NCBI GenBank assembly: GCA_947494205.1
Contig: CANLUH010000015.1
Location: 1-64,000, forward strand
Direction of reading: 5' to 3'
From: an uncultured Flavobacteriaceae bacterium
Lineage (GTDB): Bacteria > Bacteroidota > Bacteroidia > Flavobacteriales > Flavobacteriaceae
Length of the DNA: 64,000 nucleotides
How positions within the stretch are numbered: the stretch's first letter is position 1; each line of letters begins with the position of its first letter. Under the pieces are notes generated by a model. It saw only the letters and a program-made list of their open reading frames with translations. It did not search any database and was not told the DNA's origin. This document shows positions 34,713 through 42,987 of the stretch, piece by piece. The position numbers and the translations under genes are program-made.

Positions 34713-34782
34713 CCAACAGCCAACAGCCAACAGCCAACAGCCAACAGCCAACAGCCAACAGCCAACAGCCAACAGCCAACAG
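34713..34782. repeat. Tandem array of 10 perfect seven-base units (CCAACAG)
   Basis: Ten identical CCAACAG units that end directly against the stop codon of dapD (34783-34785). On the dapD strand the transcript would read CUGUUGG ten times right after UAG. Confidence 0.97.
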
Positions 34783-35598
34783 CTAGACCGCTACATTATG
34801 CTCACGTAAAGCATCATTTAAAGACGTCTTTTTATTAGTACTCTCTTTACGTTTACCAATAATTAAAGCACAAGGCACATTATAATCTCCCGCTGGGAAC
34901 GATTTTGTATAACTTCCTGGAATAACAACAGAACGAGCTGGCACACGACCTTTCATTTCTACAGGCTCGTCACCAGTAACATCAATAATTTTAGTAGAAG
35001 CAGTTAACACTACATTAGCACCTAAAACAGCTTCGGTTTCTACATGTACACCTTCAACAACGATACAACGCGACCCTATAAATGCATTATCTTCAATAAT
35101 AACAGGAGCAGCCTGTAAAGGCTCTAAAACGCCACCAATACCAACACCACCAGATAGATGCACGTTTTTTCCAATCTGTGCACAACTACCAACAGTAGCC
35201 CAAGTATCTACCATAGTCCCTTCGTCTACATACGCACCAATATTTACATAACTAGGCATTAAAATAGTACCAGCAGAAATATAAGCACCATGTCTAGCAA
35301 CAGCATGAGGTACTACACGAATCCCTTTTTCTTTATACCCAGTTTTTAAAGGAATTTTATCATGAAATTCGAAAATACCAACCTCAATAGTTTCCATTTT
35401 TTGGATTGGGAAATATAAAACCACAGCCTTTTTTACCCACTCATTAACCTGCCAGCCATTTGCTGTAGGTTCAGCAACACGAAGTGTACCTTCATCAAGT
35501 AAGCCAACTACTTTTCTAATCGCAGCAGTAGTGTCGTTGTTGTTTAATAATGCTCTGTCGTCCCAAGCATTTTCGATAATTTGTTGTAAATCTTTCAT
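34783..35598 (-). CDS. dapD: Tetrahydrodipicolinate N-succinyltransferase
   Basis: 271 residues, the normal length. It succinylates 2,3,4,5-tetrahydrodipicolinate using succinyl-CoA, a step to meso-diaminopimelate and lysine. Seen: an N-terminal helical domain with LDEGTLRVAEPTANGWQVNEWVKKAVVLYF, then left-handed beta-helix hexapeptide repeats (GAYISAGTILMPSYVNIGAYVDEGTMVDTWATVGSC in part, CAQIGKNVHLSGGVGIGG) and a C-terminal strand region VPCALIIGKRKEST. The upstream gap has two REP-like palindromes; the downstream side abuts the CCAACAG array. Confidence 0.97.
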   Translation of the reverse strand: MKDLQQIIENAWDDRALLNNNDTTAAIRKVVGLLDEGTLRVAEPTANGWQVNEWVKKAVVLYFPIQKMETIEVGIFEFHDKIPLKTGYKEKGIRVVPHAVARHGAYISAGTILMPSYVNIGAYVDEGTMVDTWATVGSCAQIGKNVHLSGGVGIGGVLEPLQAAPVIIEDNAFIGSRCIVVEGVHVETEAVLGANVVLTASTKIIDVTGDEPVEMKGRVPARSVVIPGSYTKSFPAGDYNVPCALIIGKRKESTNKKTSLNDALREHNVAV

Positions 35599-35611
35599 GT
35601 CAATATTTATT

Positions 35612-35640
35612 TGTCATTCCCACGTAGGTGGGAATCTCAT
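35612..35640. repeat. REP-like palindrome upstream of dapD
   Basis: TGTCATTCCCAC-GTAG-GTGGGAATCTCAT: a perfect 8-bp stem ATTCCCAC/GTGGGAAT with 4-base loop. Confidence 0.65.
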
Positions 35641-35644
35641 ATTT

Positions 35645-35674
35645 TGTCATTCCCTTGAATACGGGAATTTCATC
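35645..35674. repeat. Second REP-like palindrome upstream of dapD
   Basis: TGTCATTCCCTTGAATACGG then GAATTTCATC: stem ATTCCC/GGGAAT with an 8-base loop. Borders match the adjacent element. Confidence 0.6.
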
Positions 35675-35883
35675 ATTATTTTATTTAAGTCTATTAATCT
35701 ATTTTAACTAAATATGTCGTAAAATAATTACAACCTTAAATACATTCTATAGAATATATTTTGCATACACAGCCAAAACAAACCAATACAAAAAGAAATG
35801 AAACTAAAATGCCTCAACTTTTACGCAAATATAGTTTCAATTTATAATTTGGCATAATATTTATTATATACTAATTAAAACCT

Positions 35884-35891
35884 TAAATTTG
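35884..35891 (+). promoter_or_regulatory. -7 promoter box for ruvX
   Basis: TAAATTTG matches TAnnTTTG, 14 bases before the ATG of ruvX. Confidence 0.35.
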
Positions 35892-35905
35892 CACAAAAAT
35901 TAATA

Positions 35906-36316
35906 ATGGCTCAGATTCTAGCAATAGATTATGGTAAAGTAAGAACCGGTTTAGCAGTAACAGACGATATGCAAATTATCGCTTCTGGATTAACTACAGT
36001 ACCAACAAAAGAGTTATTAGACTATTTAAAAACGTACACTAGTAAAGAGAATGTAGAGTTGTTTTTGGTGGGGGAACCTAAACAAATGAATAACGAAGCA
36101 AGCGAAAGCGAAGTGTTAATAGCACCTTTTATTAGCCAGTTACGCACTTTTTTTCCACAGATACCCATAAAACGAGTAGACGAACGGTTTACGTCTAAAA
36201 TGGCTATGCAAACCATGATTAGTAGTGGTTTAAAAAAGAAACAACGACAAAATAAAGCATTAATAGACGAAATTAGTGCTACAATCATTTTACAATCCTA
36301 TTTATACAATAAATAG
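35906..36316 (+). CDS. ruvX: Holliday junction resolvase-like protein (YqgF/RuvX)
   Basis: 136 residues, the usual length. RNase H-like fold: AIDYGKVRTGLAVTDD with the first catalytic Asp, LFLVGEPKQMNNEASE in the second position, and the RVDERFTSKMA motif with Asp/Glu. The final ALIDEISATIILQSYL contains the last acidic residue. The family acts in 16S rRNA 5'-end processing and is linked to Holliday junction resolution. Confidence 0.94.
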   Translation: MAQILAIDYGKVRTGLAVTDDMQIIASGLTTVPTKELLDYLKTYTSKENVELFLVGEPKQMNNEASESEVLIAPFISQLRTFFPQIPIKRVDERFTSKMAMQTMISSGLKKKQRQNKALIDEISATIILQSYLYNK

Positions 36317-36429
36317 TTCTTTCATCGAATATATCTGCATTTAGTCTTAATTGCAGTGGTTAACGTTTTAATAATTCTTTCAAAGGGGATACTTGGAATA
36401 CATTTATATAAATCAATAAATATATTCTC

Positions 36430-37026
36430 ATGAGAAAGATTACTTTACTTAAAATACTATTAATTTTCACCGCCTTTGGCTATGCACAAACCACGTGTCC
36501 AGCTTCTATTAAATCTAATAGTACAATAGATGCACCAACATTTGTTTTGGCAAATGGACAAAATGGATGTAATGAGGTGACTTGGCCATTAACCATATTA
36601 GTAGACGGTTTAACCTATTCTTATGTTAGTTGTAGTGGTGGAAATTTAAAATACATAATAGATGGCGGGCAAACACCTCCAGCAAGTTTTGACGTTACCG
36701 TAGATTATGGTAATGGACTTATTTGTGATTATGATGTAGATGGAAATTTAATTACACTATCTAATCAAGAGTTCTATAACAATAAAGTAGCACTTAACGT
36801 GCACCCAAACCCGATAACAAAAGGAAAACTACTTAATATTGATTTTATAGAAGATACAACAGGAGTTATAGAACTCTATAATATTACAGGACAGAAAATT
36901 TATAGTAAAAGTATTAAATCATCAAAAAATGAAGCTGTAAGTATAAATAAGTTTAACAGTGGTATTTATTTAATGAAGATTAGATCTAAAGGACAAACAC
37001 AAATTAAAAAAATAATTATTCAATAA
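36430..37026 (+). CDS. Small secreted protein with type A T9SS sorting domain
   Basis: 198 residues. A signal peptide ends at GYAQ (residue 20). The middle part (residues 21-125) is a cysteine-containing domain (TTCPAS, NGCNEVTW, YVSCSGG, ICDYD) with no family I recognise; paired cysteines suggest disulphides. Residues 126-198 form a type A sorting domain: NVHPNPITKGKLLNIDF, VIELYNITGQKIYSKSI, SINKFNSGIYLMKIR and a basic end KKIIIQ. It should be exported by T9SS and probably anchored to the surface glycolipid. It is a single gene followed by a good terminator. Confidence 0.85.
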   Translation: MRKITLLKILLIFTAFGYAQTTCPASIKSNSTIDAPTFVLANGQNGCNEVTWPLTILVDGLTYSYVSCSGGNLKYIIDGGQTPPASFDVTVDYGNGLICDYDVDGNLITLSNQEFYNNKVALNVHPNPITKGKLLNIDFIEDTTGVIELYNITGQKIYSKSIKSSKNEAVSINKFNSGIYLMKIRSKGQTQIKKIIIQ

Positions 37027-37053
37027 AATAATACGATTTTTCTTTTAAATTTT

Positions 37054-37084
37054 AAAAACTGCATAATTATTATGCAGTTTTTTG
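37054..37084 (+). terminator. Rho-independent terminator after the small T9SS gene
   Basis: AAAAACTGCATAAT and ATTATGCAGTTTTTT form a near-perfect stem with almost no loop bases, followed by T-tract. Confidence 0.8.
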
Positions 37085-37116
37085 TACATAAACATTACAA
37101 AAACGTCTAATAGTTG

Positions 37117-37124
37117 TATTTTTG
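37117..37124 (+). promoter_or_regulatory. -7 promoter box for def
   Basis: TATTTTTG matches TAnnTTTG, 22 bases before the ATG at 37147. This box lies inside the longer frame that begins at TTG 37114, supporting the later start. Confidence 0.35.
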
Positions 37125-37146
37125 CAATTCTTTAAAAATTGAAATA

Positions 37147-37737
37147 ATGATTTTACCAATAGTTGCCTACGGCGACCCTGTTTTAAAGCAAAAAGCTAAA
37201 GAAATAACTGCCGAATATCCTAAGTTAAAAGAATTAGTCGAAAACATGCACGAAACTATGTATGGTGCATATGGTTTAGGTATTGCAGCACCACAAATAG
37301 GCTTAGCCATTCGTTTATTTGTAGTCGATGCTTCTCCGTTTGCAGAAGATAAGGAGTTAGATGAAGAAGAACGTGAGTATTTAAATAACTTTAAACATAC
37401 GTTTATAAATCCTGTAATTTTAGAAGAAACAGGAGAAGAGTGGGCATTTAACGAAGGCTGTTTAAGTATTCCAGATGTAAGAGAAGATGTATTTAGAAAG
37501 CCTAACGTAAAAATTGAGTATTACGATTTGGACTTTAAAAAACAGACTATGGAGTTAGATGGTATTGCGGCTAGAATAGTTCAGCACGAATACGATCATA
37601 TAGAAGGCATCTTGTTTACAGATAAATTATCGGCATTAAAAAAACGTTTAATTAAAAGTAAATTAACCAACATTTCTAAAGGAAAAGTAGGGATTGATTA
37701 CAGAATGCGCTTCCCAAATCAAAAAAAGAAACGATAA
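37147..37737 (+). CDS. def: Peptide deformylase
   Basis: 196 residues from ATG 37147; the frame extends to a TTG at 37114, but MILPIVAYGDPVLKQKA is the family start and a promoter box lies in the extension. It removes the formyl group from new proteins. Motifs: YGLGIAAPQIG (motif 1), NEGCLSIPD (motif 2, Cys metal ligand) and QHEYDHIEG (motif 3, two His ligands and catalytic Glu-type residue, near residue 147; Asp and Tyr replace the usual HExxH middle as in HE-x-DH). Length and motifs agree with a functional enzyme. It is followed 56 bp later by the DUF5606 gene. Confidence 0.95.
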   Translation: MILPIVAYGDPVLKQKAKEITAEYPKLKELVENMHETMYGAYGLGIAAPQIGLAIRLFVVDASPFAEDKELDEEEREYLNNFKHTFINPVILEETGEEWAFNEGCLSIPDVREDVFRKPNVKIEYYDLDFKKQTMELDGIAARIVQHEYDHIEGILFTDKLSALKKRLIKSKLTNISKGKVGIDYRMRFPNQKKKR

Positions 37738-37793
37738 AACTTGTTTAAAAGGAGCGAACACTAGATATTTGCCATCCTTAAAAAAGAATAAAT

Positions 37794-38216
37794 ATGGGAT
37801 TAGATAAAATATTAGCAATAGCAGGAAAGCCAGGATTATACCAATTAGTAACACAAACACGTGGAGGTTTTATTGCACAATCACTAATAGACAATCGTAA
37901 GATTTCGGTAGGAATACAACAAAACGTTAGTATTTTAAGTGAAATAGCTATTTATACTTTAACAGAAGAAGTGCCTTTACGTGAGGTATTTAAAAAGATT
38001 GAAGCTAAAGAAAACGGAGCGCAAACAAGCATTAGTCATAAAGACGGTAAAGATAAATTAGAAGAGTACTTTTTTGAAGTGTTACCAGATTATGATGAAG
38101 ATAGAGTATATGCTAGCGATATTAAAAAAGTAGTACAGTGGTATAACATGCTACAAAAAAATGACTTATTAAACCTTGAAGAAGAACCAGTAGTAGCTTC
38201 GGAAGAAGAAGAATAA
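37794..38216 (+). CDS. DUF5606 family protein
   Basis: 140 residues. The start MGLDKILAIAGKPGLYQLV and the QTRGGFIAQSLIDNRKI segment are characteristic of DUF5606, a family I know only from Bacteroidota, often found between def and mazG as here. The middle ENGAQTSISHKDGKDKLEEYF and DEDRVYASDIKKVVQWYN segments complete the family pattern. The tail is acidic. The first 70 residues look like a small beta-barrel domain; function is unknown. Confidence 0.9.
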   Translation: MGLDKILAIAGKPGLYQLVTQTRGGFIAQSLIDNRKISVGIQQNVSILSEIAIYTLTEEVPLREVFKKIEAKENGAQTSISHKDGKDKLEEYFFEVLPDYDEDRVYASDIKKVVQWYNMLQKNDLLNLEEEPVVASEEEE

Positions 38217-38241
38217 ACGCTTTATTAAGGTAACCAAATAT

Positions 38242-38273
38242 AAAAATCCAGCTTTTTTAAGCTGGATTTTTTT
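38242..38273 (+). terminator. Rho-independent terminator after the DUF5606 gene
   Basis: AAAATCCAGC and GCTGGATTTT pair around a T-rich loop and are followed by more T. Confidence 0.8.
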
Positions 38274-38289
38274 GTTGTATTTAAATTCA

Positions 38290-38320
38290 TTTGGTATAAA
38301 ACCAAATCATTGTACTTTTA
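38290..38320 (+). promoter_or_regulatory. Promoter of mazG
   Basis: TTTG (38290-38293), a 19-base spacer and TACTTTTA (38313-38320) match the Bacteroidota -33/-7 arrangement with one deviation in the last base. The ATG at 38339 is 18 bases on. Confidence 0.5.
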
Positions 38321-38338
38321 CTAAAATAAAATTGAAAT

Positions 38339-39112
38339 ATGAATTCTAGAGCAGACCAACTAAAAGCCTTTGACCGTTTATTAACTATTATGGACGAGTT
38401 ACGTGAGCAATGTCCGTGGGATAAAAAACAGACCATGGAAACCTTACGACACTTAACCATAGAAGAAACTTACGAGTTAGGTGATGCTATTTTAGACAAC
38501 GATTTAGATGAAATTAAAAAGGAAGTTGGTGATTTAATGCTGCACTTGGTATTCTATGCTAAGATAGGTAGCGAAACGAATAGTTTTGATATTGCTGATG
38601 TTTGTAACAGTATTTGCGAAAAACTAATACATAGACACCCACACATTTACGGAGATGTAAAAGTTACTGATGAAGAAGATGTAAAGCGTAATTGGGAAAA
38701 ACTAAAGCTTAAAGAAGGAAAGTCTAGCGTACTTGAAGGTGTACCTAAAAGTTTACCTGCTTTAGTAAAAGCTAATAGAATACAGGATAAAGTTGCTGGT
38801 GTTGGTTTCGATTGGGAAAAACCAGAACAAGTATGGGAAAAAGTAGAGGAGGAGCTGGAAGAATTTAAAACCGAAGTAGAAAAAGGAAATACCGATGCAA
38901 TAGAAGACGAATTTGGTGATGTTTTGTTTTCTATGGTAAACTATGCTCGCTTTTTAAATATAAACCCAGAGAATGCTTTAGAACGTACTAATAAAAAATT
39001 CTCGAAACGTTTTCAATATTTAGAAGCCAAAGCTAAAGGCATGCACAAAGATTTAAAGGATATGACGCTGGCAGAAATGGACGTTTTTTGGGAAGAAGCA
39101 AAAAAACTTTAA
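38339..39112 (+). CDS. mazG: Nucleoside triphosphate pyrophosphohydrolase MazG
   Basis: 257 residues with two MazG domains. The first has CPWDKKQTMETLRHLTIEE followed by ETYELGDAI and KEVGDLMLHLVFYAKIG, the E-x2-E...E-x2-D metal pattern. The second has EELEEFKTEVEKG then IEDEFGDVLFSMVNYARFL. The linker HPHIYGD and W-E-KLKL segments are typical. It hydrolyses (d)NTPs to monophosphates and pyrophosphate, a house-cleaning role that also affects ppGpp-linked stress in other bacteria. Confidence 0.95.
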   Translation: MNSRADQLKAFDRLLTIMDELREQCPWDKKQTMETLRHLTIEETYELGDAILDNDLDEIKKEVGDLMLHLVFYAKIGSETNSFDIADVCNSICEKLIHRHPHIYGDVKVTDEEDVKRNWEKLKLKEGKSSVLEGVPKSLPALVKANRIQDKVAGVGFDWEKPEQVWEKVEEELEEFKTEVEKGNTDAIEDEFGDVLFSMVNYARFLNINPENALERTNKKFSKRFQYLEAKAKGMHKDLKDMTLAEMDVFWEEAKKL

Positions 39113-39233
39113 TTTTTTTTAAATTAAAAAATCCAAATCTGTTTTTGATGCGTATATAAAACAAATGACATCAAATTTTCATAGAGAATTGGTTAATAGC
39201 ATAAACTTAAAAATGGTGTCATTTTAAAATAGA

Positions 39234-39328
39234 ATTATTTCTTATTTAAGCGAAAAGAGAAATAATCGGTTAGTTTAGTTAGGGGCCACAATCCTACTTC
39301 CTCCCTCGGAAGTAGGATTTGGTTTTTT
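39234..39328 (+). ncRNA. Candidate small RNA with two hairpins
   Basis: In the 260-bp gap after mazG, ATTATTTCT/AGAAATAAT (39234-39269) forms one hairpin and AATCCTACTTC/GAAGTAGGATT followed by T-tract (39290-39328) forms a strong terminator about 180 bp past the mazG stop. This spacing could mean a short independent RNA, but a long mazG 3' UTR explains it too. No promoter box was identified with confidence. Confidence 0.25.
39290..39328 (+). terminator. Rho-independent terminator between mazG and the sulfatase gene
   Basis: An 11-bp stem AATCCTACTTC/GAAGTAGGATT with a 7-base loop and downstream GGTTTTTT. It points in the mazG direction; the sulfatase gene ends opposite it. Confidence 0.75.
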
Positions 39329-39372
39329 ATAGAAGTTTTAGTTTTTTGTTATAGTGTAAAATAGTTTGTTAT

Positions 39373-40695
39373 TTAATTCCTTATTTCTAATAATTCGTTT
39401 TCTAAAGCTGTTTTAATTTCTAATTGATTGTTATTTAATGTACCATTCAAAATATTTAGTCCTTCGTAAGGATTAGCATTCAAATTATACATTTCTTCAT
39501 TTCCATTAGCGTTTACTATCAATTTATATTGTCCATTACTTATAGTCCAAATATCATTAATACCATCATTCTGTTCAGAGTATTGAAAATCACGAATTGT
39601 AGTACTTTCAGTAAGTAATGTTTTAAAACTTTTACTGTCATTTATTTCTGTTACAGATATACCCGTTAATTCGGCTATTGTAGCAAATAAATCTGTACTC
39701 GTAATTAAATTGTTGTCTGTAGCTCCTATTCTAGTAACATTAGGACCAGAAACATATAAAGGGGTGTTTATTCCTCCTTGGTAAAGAGAGCCTTTTGCTG
39801 TAGTATTAGTATATGGAAATTGAGCAACTTGTCCTGGAGAACCGTTATCTCCAACAAAAATGATTATAGTATTTTCTCTTTCTCCTTCAGGTATATTATC
39901 CAGAAGACGCCCAATTTGATAATCCATAGCTTCAATTGCTGCCATATAGTATGGCATTTCTTCCATGCCATTTGTATATTCTGGTAAATTACCTTGAGAA
40001 TGCATTTCTGTAGGAGGTACATGAAATGGAGTATGTGGAGCAGTGTATGCTAACCATAAAAACCAAGGTTTGTCTTGTGCGTTTACCCAATTTATGGCTA
40101 GGTCAGTAAATGTTTCTGTAATATAATTAGTTTGTTGTGTTTGCAATCCATTTTCAGAGAGTTGCCATTGGTAATAACTTTGTACACCTCCTCCAATTAA
40201 CCCTGCATAATAATCCATTCCAAAAGTTTCTGGATTTACATTACTACCATTACCAGATAAATGCCATTTACCAACAATTGCAGTACTGTAAGCATTATTT
40301 GTTTGCTGTTTTATATAGTTTTGAAGTATTGTTTCAGAGGCGTTTAATACGTCTCCAACAACTTTAACTCCTGTACGATAACCATATTTTCCTGTTATTA
40401 TTGAAGCTCTAGTAGGTGAACAAGTTGGATACACCCAGCAGTTATTAAATGAAATCCCTGAATTTCGAATACTATTTATATTTGGTATATTAGGTTTTAT
40501 AGAACCTTCTGAAAATCCAGGTGTAGCATCTTTACCCATATCATCTGCGATTATAAGTAGAATGTTAGGCGTTATAGAAGTTGTAGGTACTGTATTGTTT
40601 GTTCCTTCTGGGGTTGTATCATCTTTAGAACATCCAGATAATACTGTTAAAAGAACTGTAAATAAGATTGTGGTACTTTTTATAATGTTTCTCAT
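39373..40695 (-). CDS. Sulfatase lipoprotein (type I, arylsulfatase-like)
   Basis: 440 residues. Lipobox VLSGC gives lipidated Cys22, so it sits at the outer or periplasmic membrane face. Sulfatase motifs: NILLIIADDMG (metal-binding Asp pair at 51-52), CSPTRASIITGKYGYRTG with Cys92 as the formylglycine precursor (C-x-P-x-R intact), GKWHLSG, APHTPFHVPP, and IIIFVGDNGSPG with the Asp-Asn metal pair. It likely removes sulfate from an algal-type polysaccharide or host glycan. Activation needs a formylglycine-generating enzyme or anSME that is not in this window. No SusC/SusD pair is adjacent, so it is not in a visible polysaccharide-utilisation locus. Confidence 0.93.
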   Translation of the reverse strand: MRNIIKSTTILFTVLLTVLSGCSKDDTTPEGTNNTVPTTSITPNILLIIADDMGKDATPGFSEGSIKPNIPNINSIRNSGISFNNCWVYPTCSPTRASIITGKYGYRTGVKVVGDVLNASETILQNYIKQQTNNAYSTAIVGKWHLSGNGSNVNPETFGMDYYAGLIGGGVQSYYQWQLSENGLQTQQTNYITETFTDLAINWVNAQDKPWFLWLAYTAPHTPFHVPPTEMHSQGNLPEYTNGMEEMPYYMAAIEAMDYQIGRLLDNIPEGERENTIIIFVGDNGSPGQVAQFPYTNTTAKGSLYQGGINTPLYVSGPNVTRIGATDNNLITSTDLFATIAELTGISVTEINDSKSFKTLLTESTTIRDFQYSEQNDGINDIWTISNGQYKLIVNANGNEEMYNLNANPYEGLNILNGTLNNNQLEIKTALENELLEIRN

Positions 40696-40756
40696 TCTTG
40701 TAGATTAGTTGTTAAACGTTTAGACTAAGTGTTATACGAATGGTTTAATTATAAAA

Positions 40757-40791
40757 ACAAAAAATCCCTCTGCGAAAGAAGGATTTTTTAA
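40757..40791 (-). terminator. Rho-independent terminator after the DUF349 gene
   Basis: AAAAATCC and GGATTTTTT arms around a 13-base loop with U-tract on the minus strand, 20 bases beyond the stop at 40811. Confidence 0.6.
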
Positions 40792-40810
40792 TAGTTAATA
40801 AACTTAAATG

Positions 40811-42853
40811 TTATTCAGATTGTGCATCTGGCTCTGGGTTTTCTGGAGCAGGTGTTGGTTTAGGTTTATATAATTCTTTAATCTTTTTTAATTTGCTATT
40901 CCAAATCACTAAAGATTCTTTGTGTCTCTTTATGTTATCGTGCACACTTTTTACTAAAGGGTTTTTATCGTCTGCATGTTTAAAGAATAATAGGTTATTC
41001 TCTAATTGATTTATTTCTCCTTTAATTTCATCTACTTTCTTTCTAATAAAAGAGCGTTCGTTATCTAACACTCTAGAGTCGCTTGCAGTAGCTAAATCCT
41101 GAAGCTTGTTCTCAAACTTAATCATTTCTACTTCCGTTTTATTCATGTCTAATGTTTTGAATAAACCGTCTAGAGCTGTGTTGAAATCACCTTCAATTTT
41201 ACGTTTTTTTCCAGGTACACGTCCAATAGTTTTCCATTTAGCAATGTATTCTTTAATAGTTGCTAAATCTGCTTTTTGTTCTCCTGCTAGTTTTACAGTT
41301 TTAACTTCTGCTAAAAGTGCTTCTTTTTCTGTGTATGCTTTTTCTTCTTCTTCGCTTGCTTCATTACGTTTTGCATGAATACGATCAAAATACCCATTAC
41401 AAGCCGATTTAAATTGCTTCCAAATTTTGTCGCTGTCTTTTCTTGGTACATGTCCAATACGTTTCCAATCGCCTTGAATTTTCTTCATTAAAGGCGTAGT
41501 TGCTTCAAAATCGTCACTGTCTTTATTGTCTTCAGCTATTTTAATTAAGGCTAATTTCTTTTCAAGATTGTCGTATTGATCTTTCTTTAAATCTTTATAG
41601 AATGCGTTTTTCTTTTTATTAAAGTCTCTAACGGCATCTTTAAATTTTGCCCAAGTAGCTTCATTAACTTTAATAGGAACTTTTCCTGCTTTAAAGAATT
41701 CTTCTCTAAGCGCTTCTATGGTTTTTATAGCATTTTGCCATCCGCTGTGTGATTTTACAGCTTCGTTTGCTTTCTCTTCTATTTTAGCAATAATACCATG
41801 CTTTACCTCTAAGTTTTTTTCATATAACTTATCTAGGTTAGCAAAGTAGTCTTGACGTTTATCATTAATAACTTTAGTGGCTGCTTTAAAACGATCCCAA
41901 ATGACTTCTCTATGTTCTTTAGCAACTGGTCCTAAATCTTCTTTCCAAAGTTTATGTAATACTTGTAGTTCTCTAAAGGATCTATTTATATTATCGTCTT
42001 GCGCTAATTCTTCAGCGCGTTCAATAATTTTAGTTTTCTTATCTAAGTTGTGTGCAAAATCTTTGTCTCTTAAATCTCTATCTAAGTGCAGTAAATCGTA
42101 GAATTTTTCAACATTAAAATGGTAGCTGTTCCAAGCATTATTATACTTGTCTCTTGGTATTGGTCCAGCATTTTTCCATCGGTCTTGAATATCTTTAAAC
42201 GACTTGTACTTTGTATTCATAGACTCGTCGTTATTAATTAACGTCTTAATGTCTTCTATGATTTCTAGTCGTACATTTAAATTATCTTTTAAGTTTTTTT
42301 CTATGCCTTTATAATGTGCATTTAATTTAGAGCGGTACTCTTTAAATGTATCGTTAAAATTACGTTTTAAAGGATTACTGTAATGGAAATCGATAACGTT
42401 TCCGCCTTGTGCTATAAATTCTTCTTTTTTCTCTTCTAAAAGCGTATTGAATTTAGTGTTAAATTCATTTTTTATGCCCTCTACATGAGATTTAATGGCT
42501 TGTACTTTTTCGTTTTTAACTAATTTTTCGAGTTCTATAACCAATTCATCTAAAGACATCGAGTGATAATCTTTCTCTTCTATGGTATGCCTTTCGCTAT
42601 TACCTTCATCTTCTGCGTCTTCTGCATTTGCATCATCAATTTCATTAATTACTGCATCGTCTTCATTTGTAGCGGTTGTAGTTTCTGCTGAAGTTTCAGT
42701 TTCTGTTGCAGTTTCTTGTACCTCGTTATCTGTTTCATTAACAGTTTCTTGAGTTGCTTCTTGGGCGTTTGTAGTTGTTTCCGAAGGTGTATTTGCTGCA
42801 TCGTTAACTTCGTTTTTTCCATCTGCATTTTGCAGGTTATCTTGCTCTGACAT
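40811..42853 (-). CDS. DUF349 repeat protein
   Basis: 680 residues, highly charged, with no signal peptide. Residues 1-90 are a low-complexity Thr/Glu/Ala/Asn stretch. After a helical segment, from about residue 170 there are at least five DUF349 units of roughly 70-75 residues. Each has a W-K...GP(I/V)P or IG(H/R)VPRK-type turn (RWKNAGPIPRDKYNNAW, LWKEDLGPVAKEHREVIW, WKRIGHVPRKDSDKIW, WKTIGRVPGKKRKI). Members of this family are abundant in Bacteroidota but biochemically little known. The C-terminus ends with a proline/glutamate-rich tail. It is a stand-alone gene with a terminator. Confidence 0.93.
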   Translation of the reverse strand: MSEQDNLQNADGKNEVNDAANTPSETTTNAQEATQETVNETDNEVQETATETETSAETTTATNEDDAVINEIDDANAEDAEDEGNSERHTIEEKDYHSMSLDELVIELEKLVKNEKVQAIKSHVEGIKNEFNTKFNTLLEEKKEEFIAQGGNVIDFHYSNPLKRNFNDTFKEYRSKLNAHYKGIEKNLKDNLNVRLEIIEDIKTLINNDESMNTKYKSFKDIQDRWKNAGPIPRDKYNNAWNSYHFNVEKFYDLLHLDRDLRDKDFAHNLDKKTKIIERAEELAQDDNINRSFRELQVLHKLWKEDLGPVAKEHREVIWDRFKAATKVINDKRQDYFANLDKLYEKNLEVKHGIIAKIEEKANEAVKSHSGWQNAIKTIEALREEFFKAGKVPIKVNEATWAKFKDAVRDFNKKKNAFYKDLKKDQYDNLEKKLALIKIAEDNKDSDDFEATTPLMKKIQGDWKRIGHVPRKDSDKIWKQFKSACNGYFDRIHAKRNEASEEEEKAYTEKEALLAEVKTVKLAGEQKADLATIKEYIAKWKTIGRVPGKKRKIEGDFNTALDGLFKTLDMNKTEVEMIKFENKLQDLATASDSRVLDNERSFIRKKVDEIKGEINQLENNLLFFKHADDKNPLVKSVHDNIKRHKESLVIWNSKLKKIKELYKPKPTPAPENPEPDAQSE

Positions 42854-42987
42854 TTTATTAAATGTTTAAGGTTTTTTCAAAAAATTAGACGTTAAAGATA
42901 GTAAAAGTTCACTATTTATAACGTTTTACATCATTTTAAATACATTACGTAATATTCTCTAAATGCTATTAATTAGAAATGTTGAGT

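Larger units (their letters stand above)
35599..35905. other. Intergenic region between dapD and ruvX
   Basis: 307 bp between divergent genes. It holds the two REP-like palindromes at 35612-35674 and, at its right end, a TAAATTTG promoter box. The middle 200 bp is AT-rich with no ORF or strong hairpin that I can see. Confidence 0.6.

Noticed and set aside
34445-34782. Short direct repeats that might be read as a CRISPR array
   Set aside because: The units are 7 bp and contiguous with no spacers, and no cas genes are present.
37114-37146. Longer peptide deformylase start at TTG 37114
   Set aside because: The extension covers the promoter box and adds residues not found in the family; ATG 37147 gives the normal N-terminus.
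39373-40695. Sulfatase as part of a polysaccharide utilisation locus
   Set aside because: No SusC/SusD, glycoside hydrolase or sulfatase-maturing gene lies beside it.
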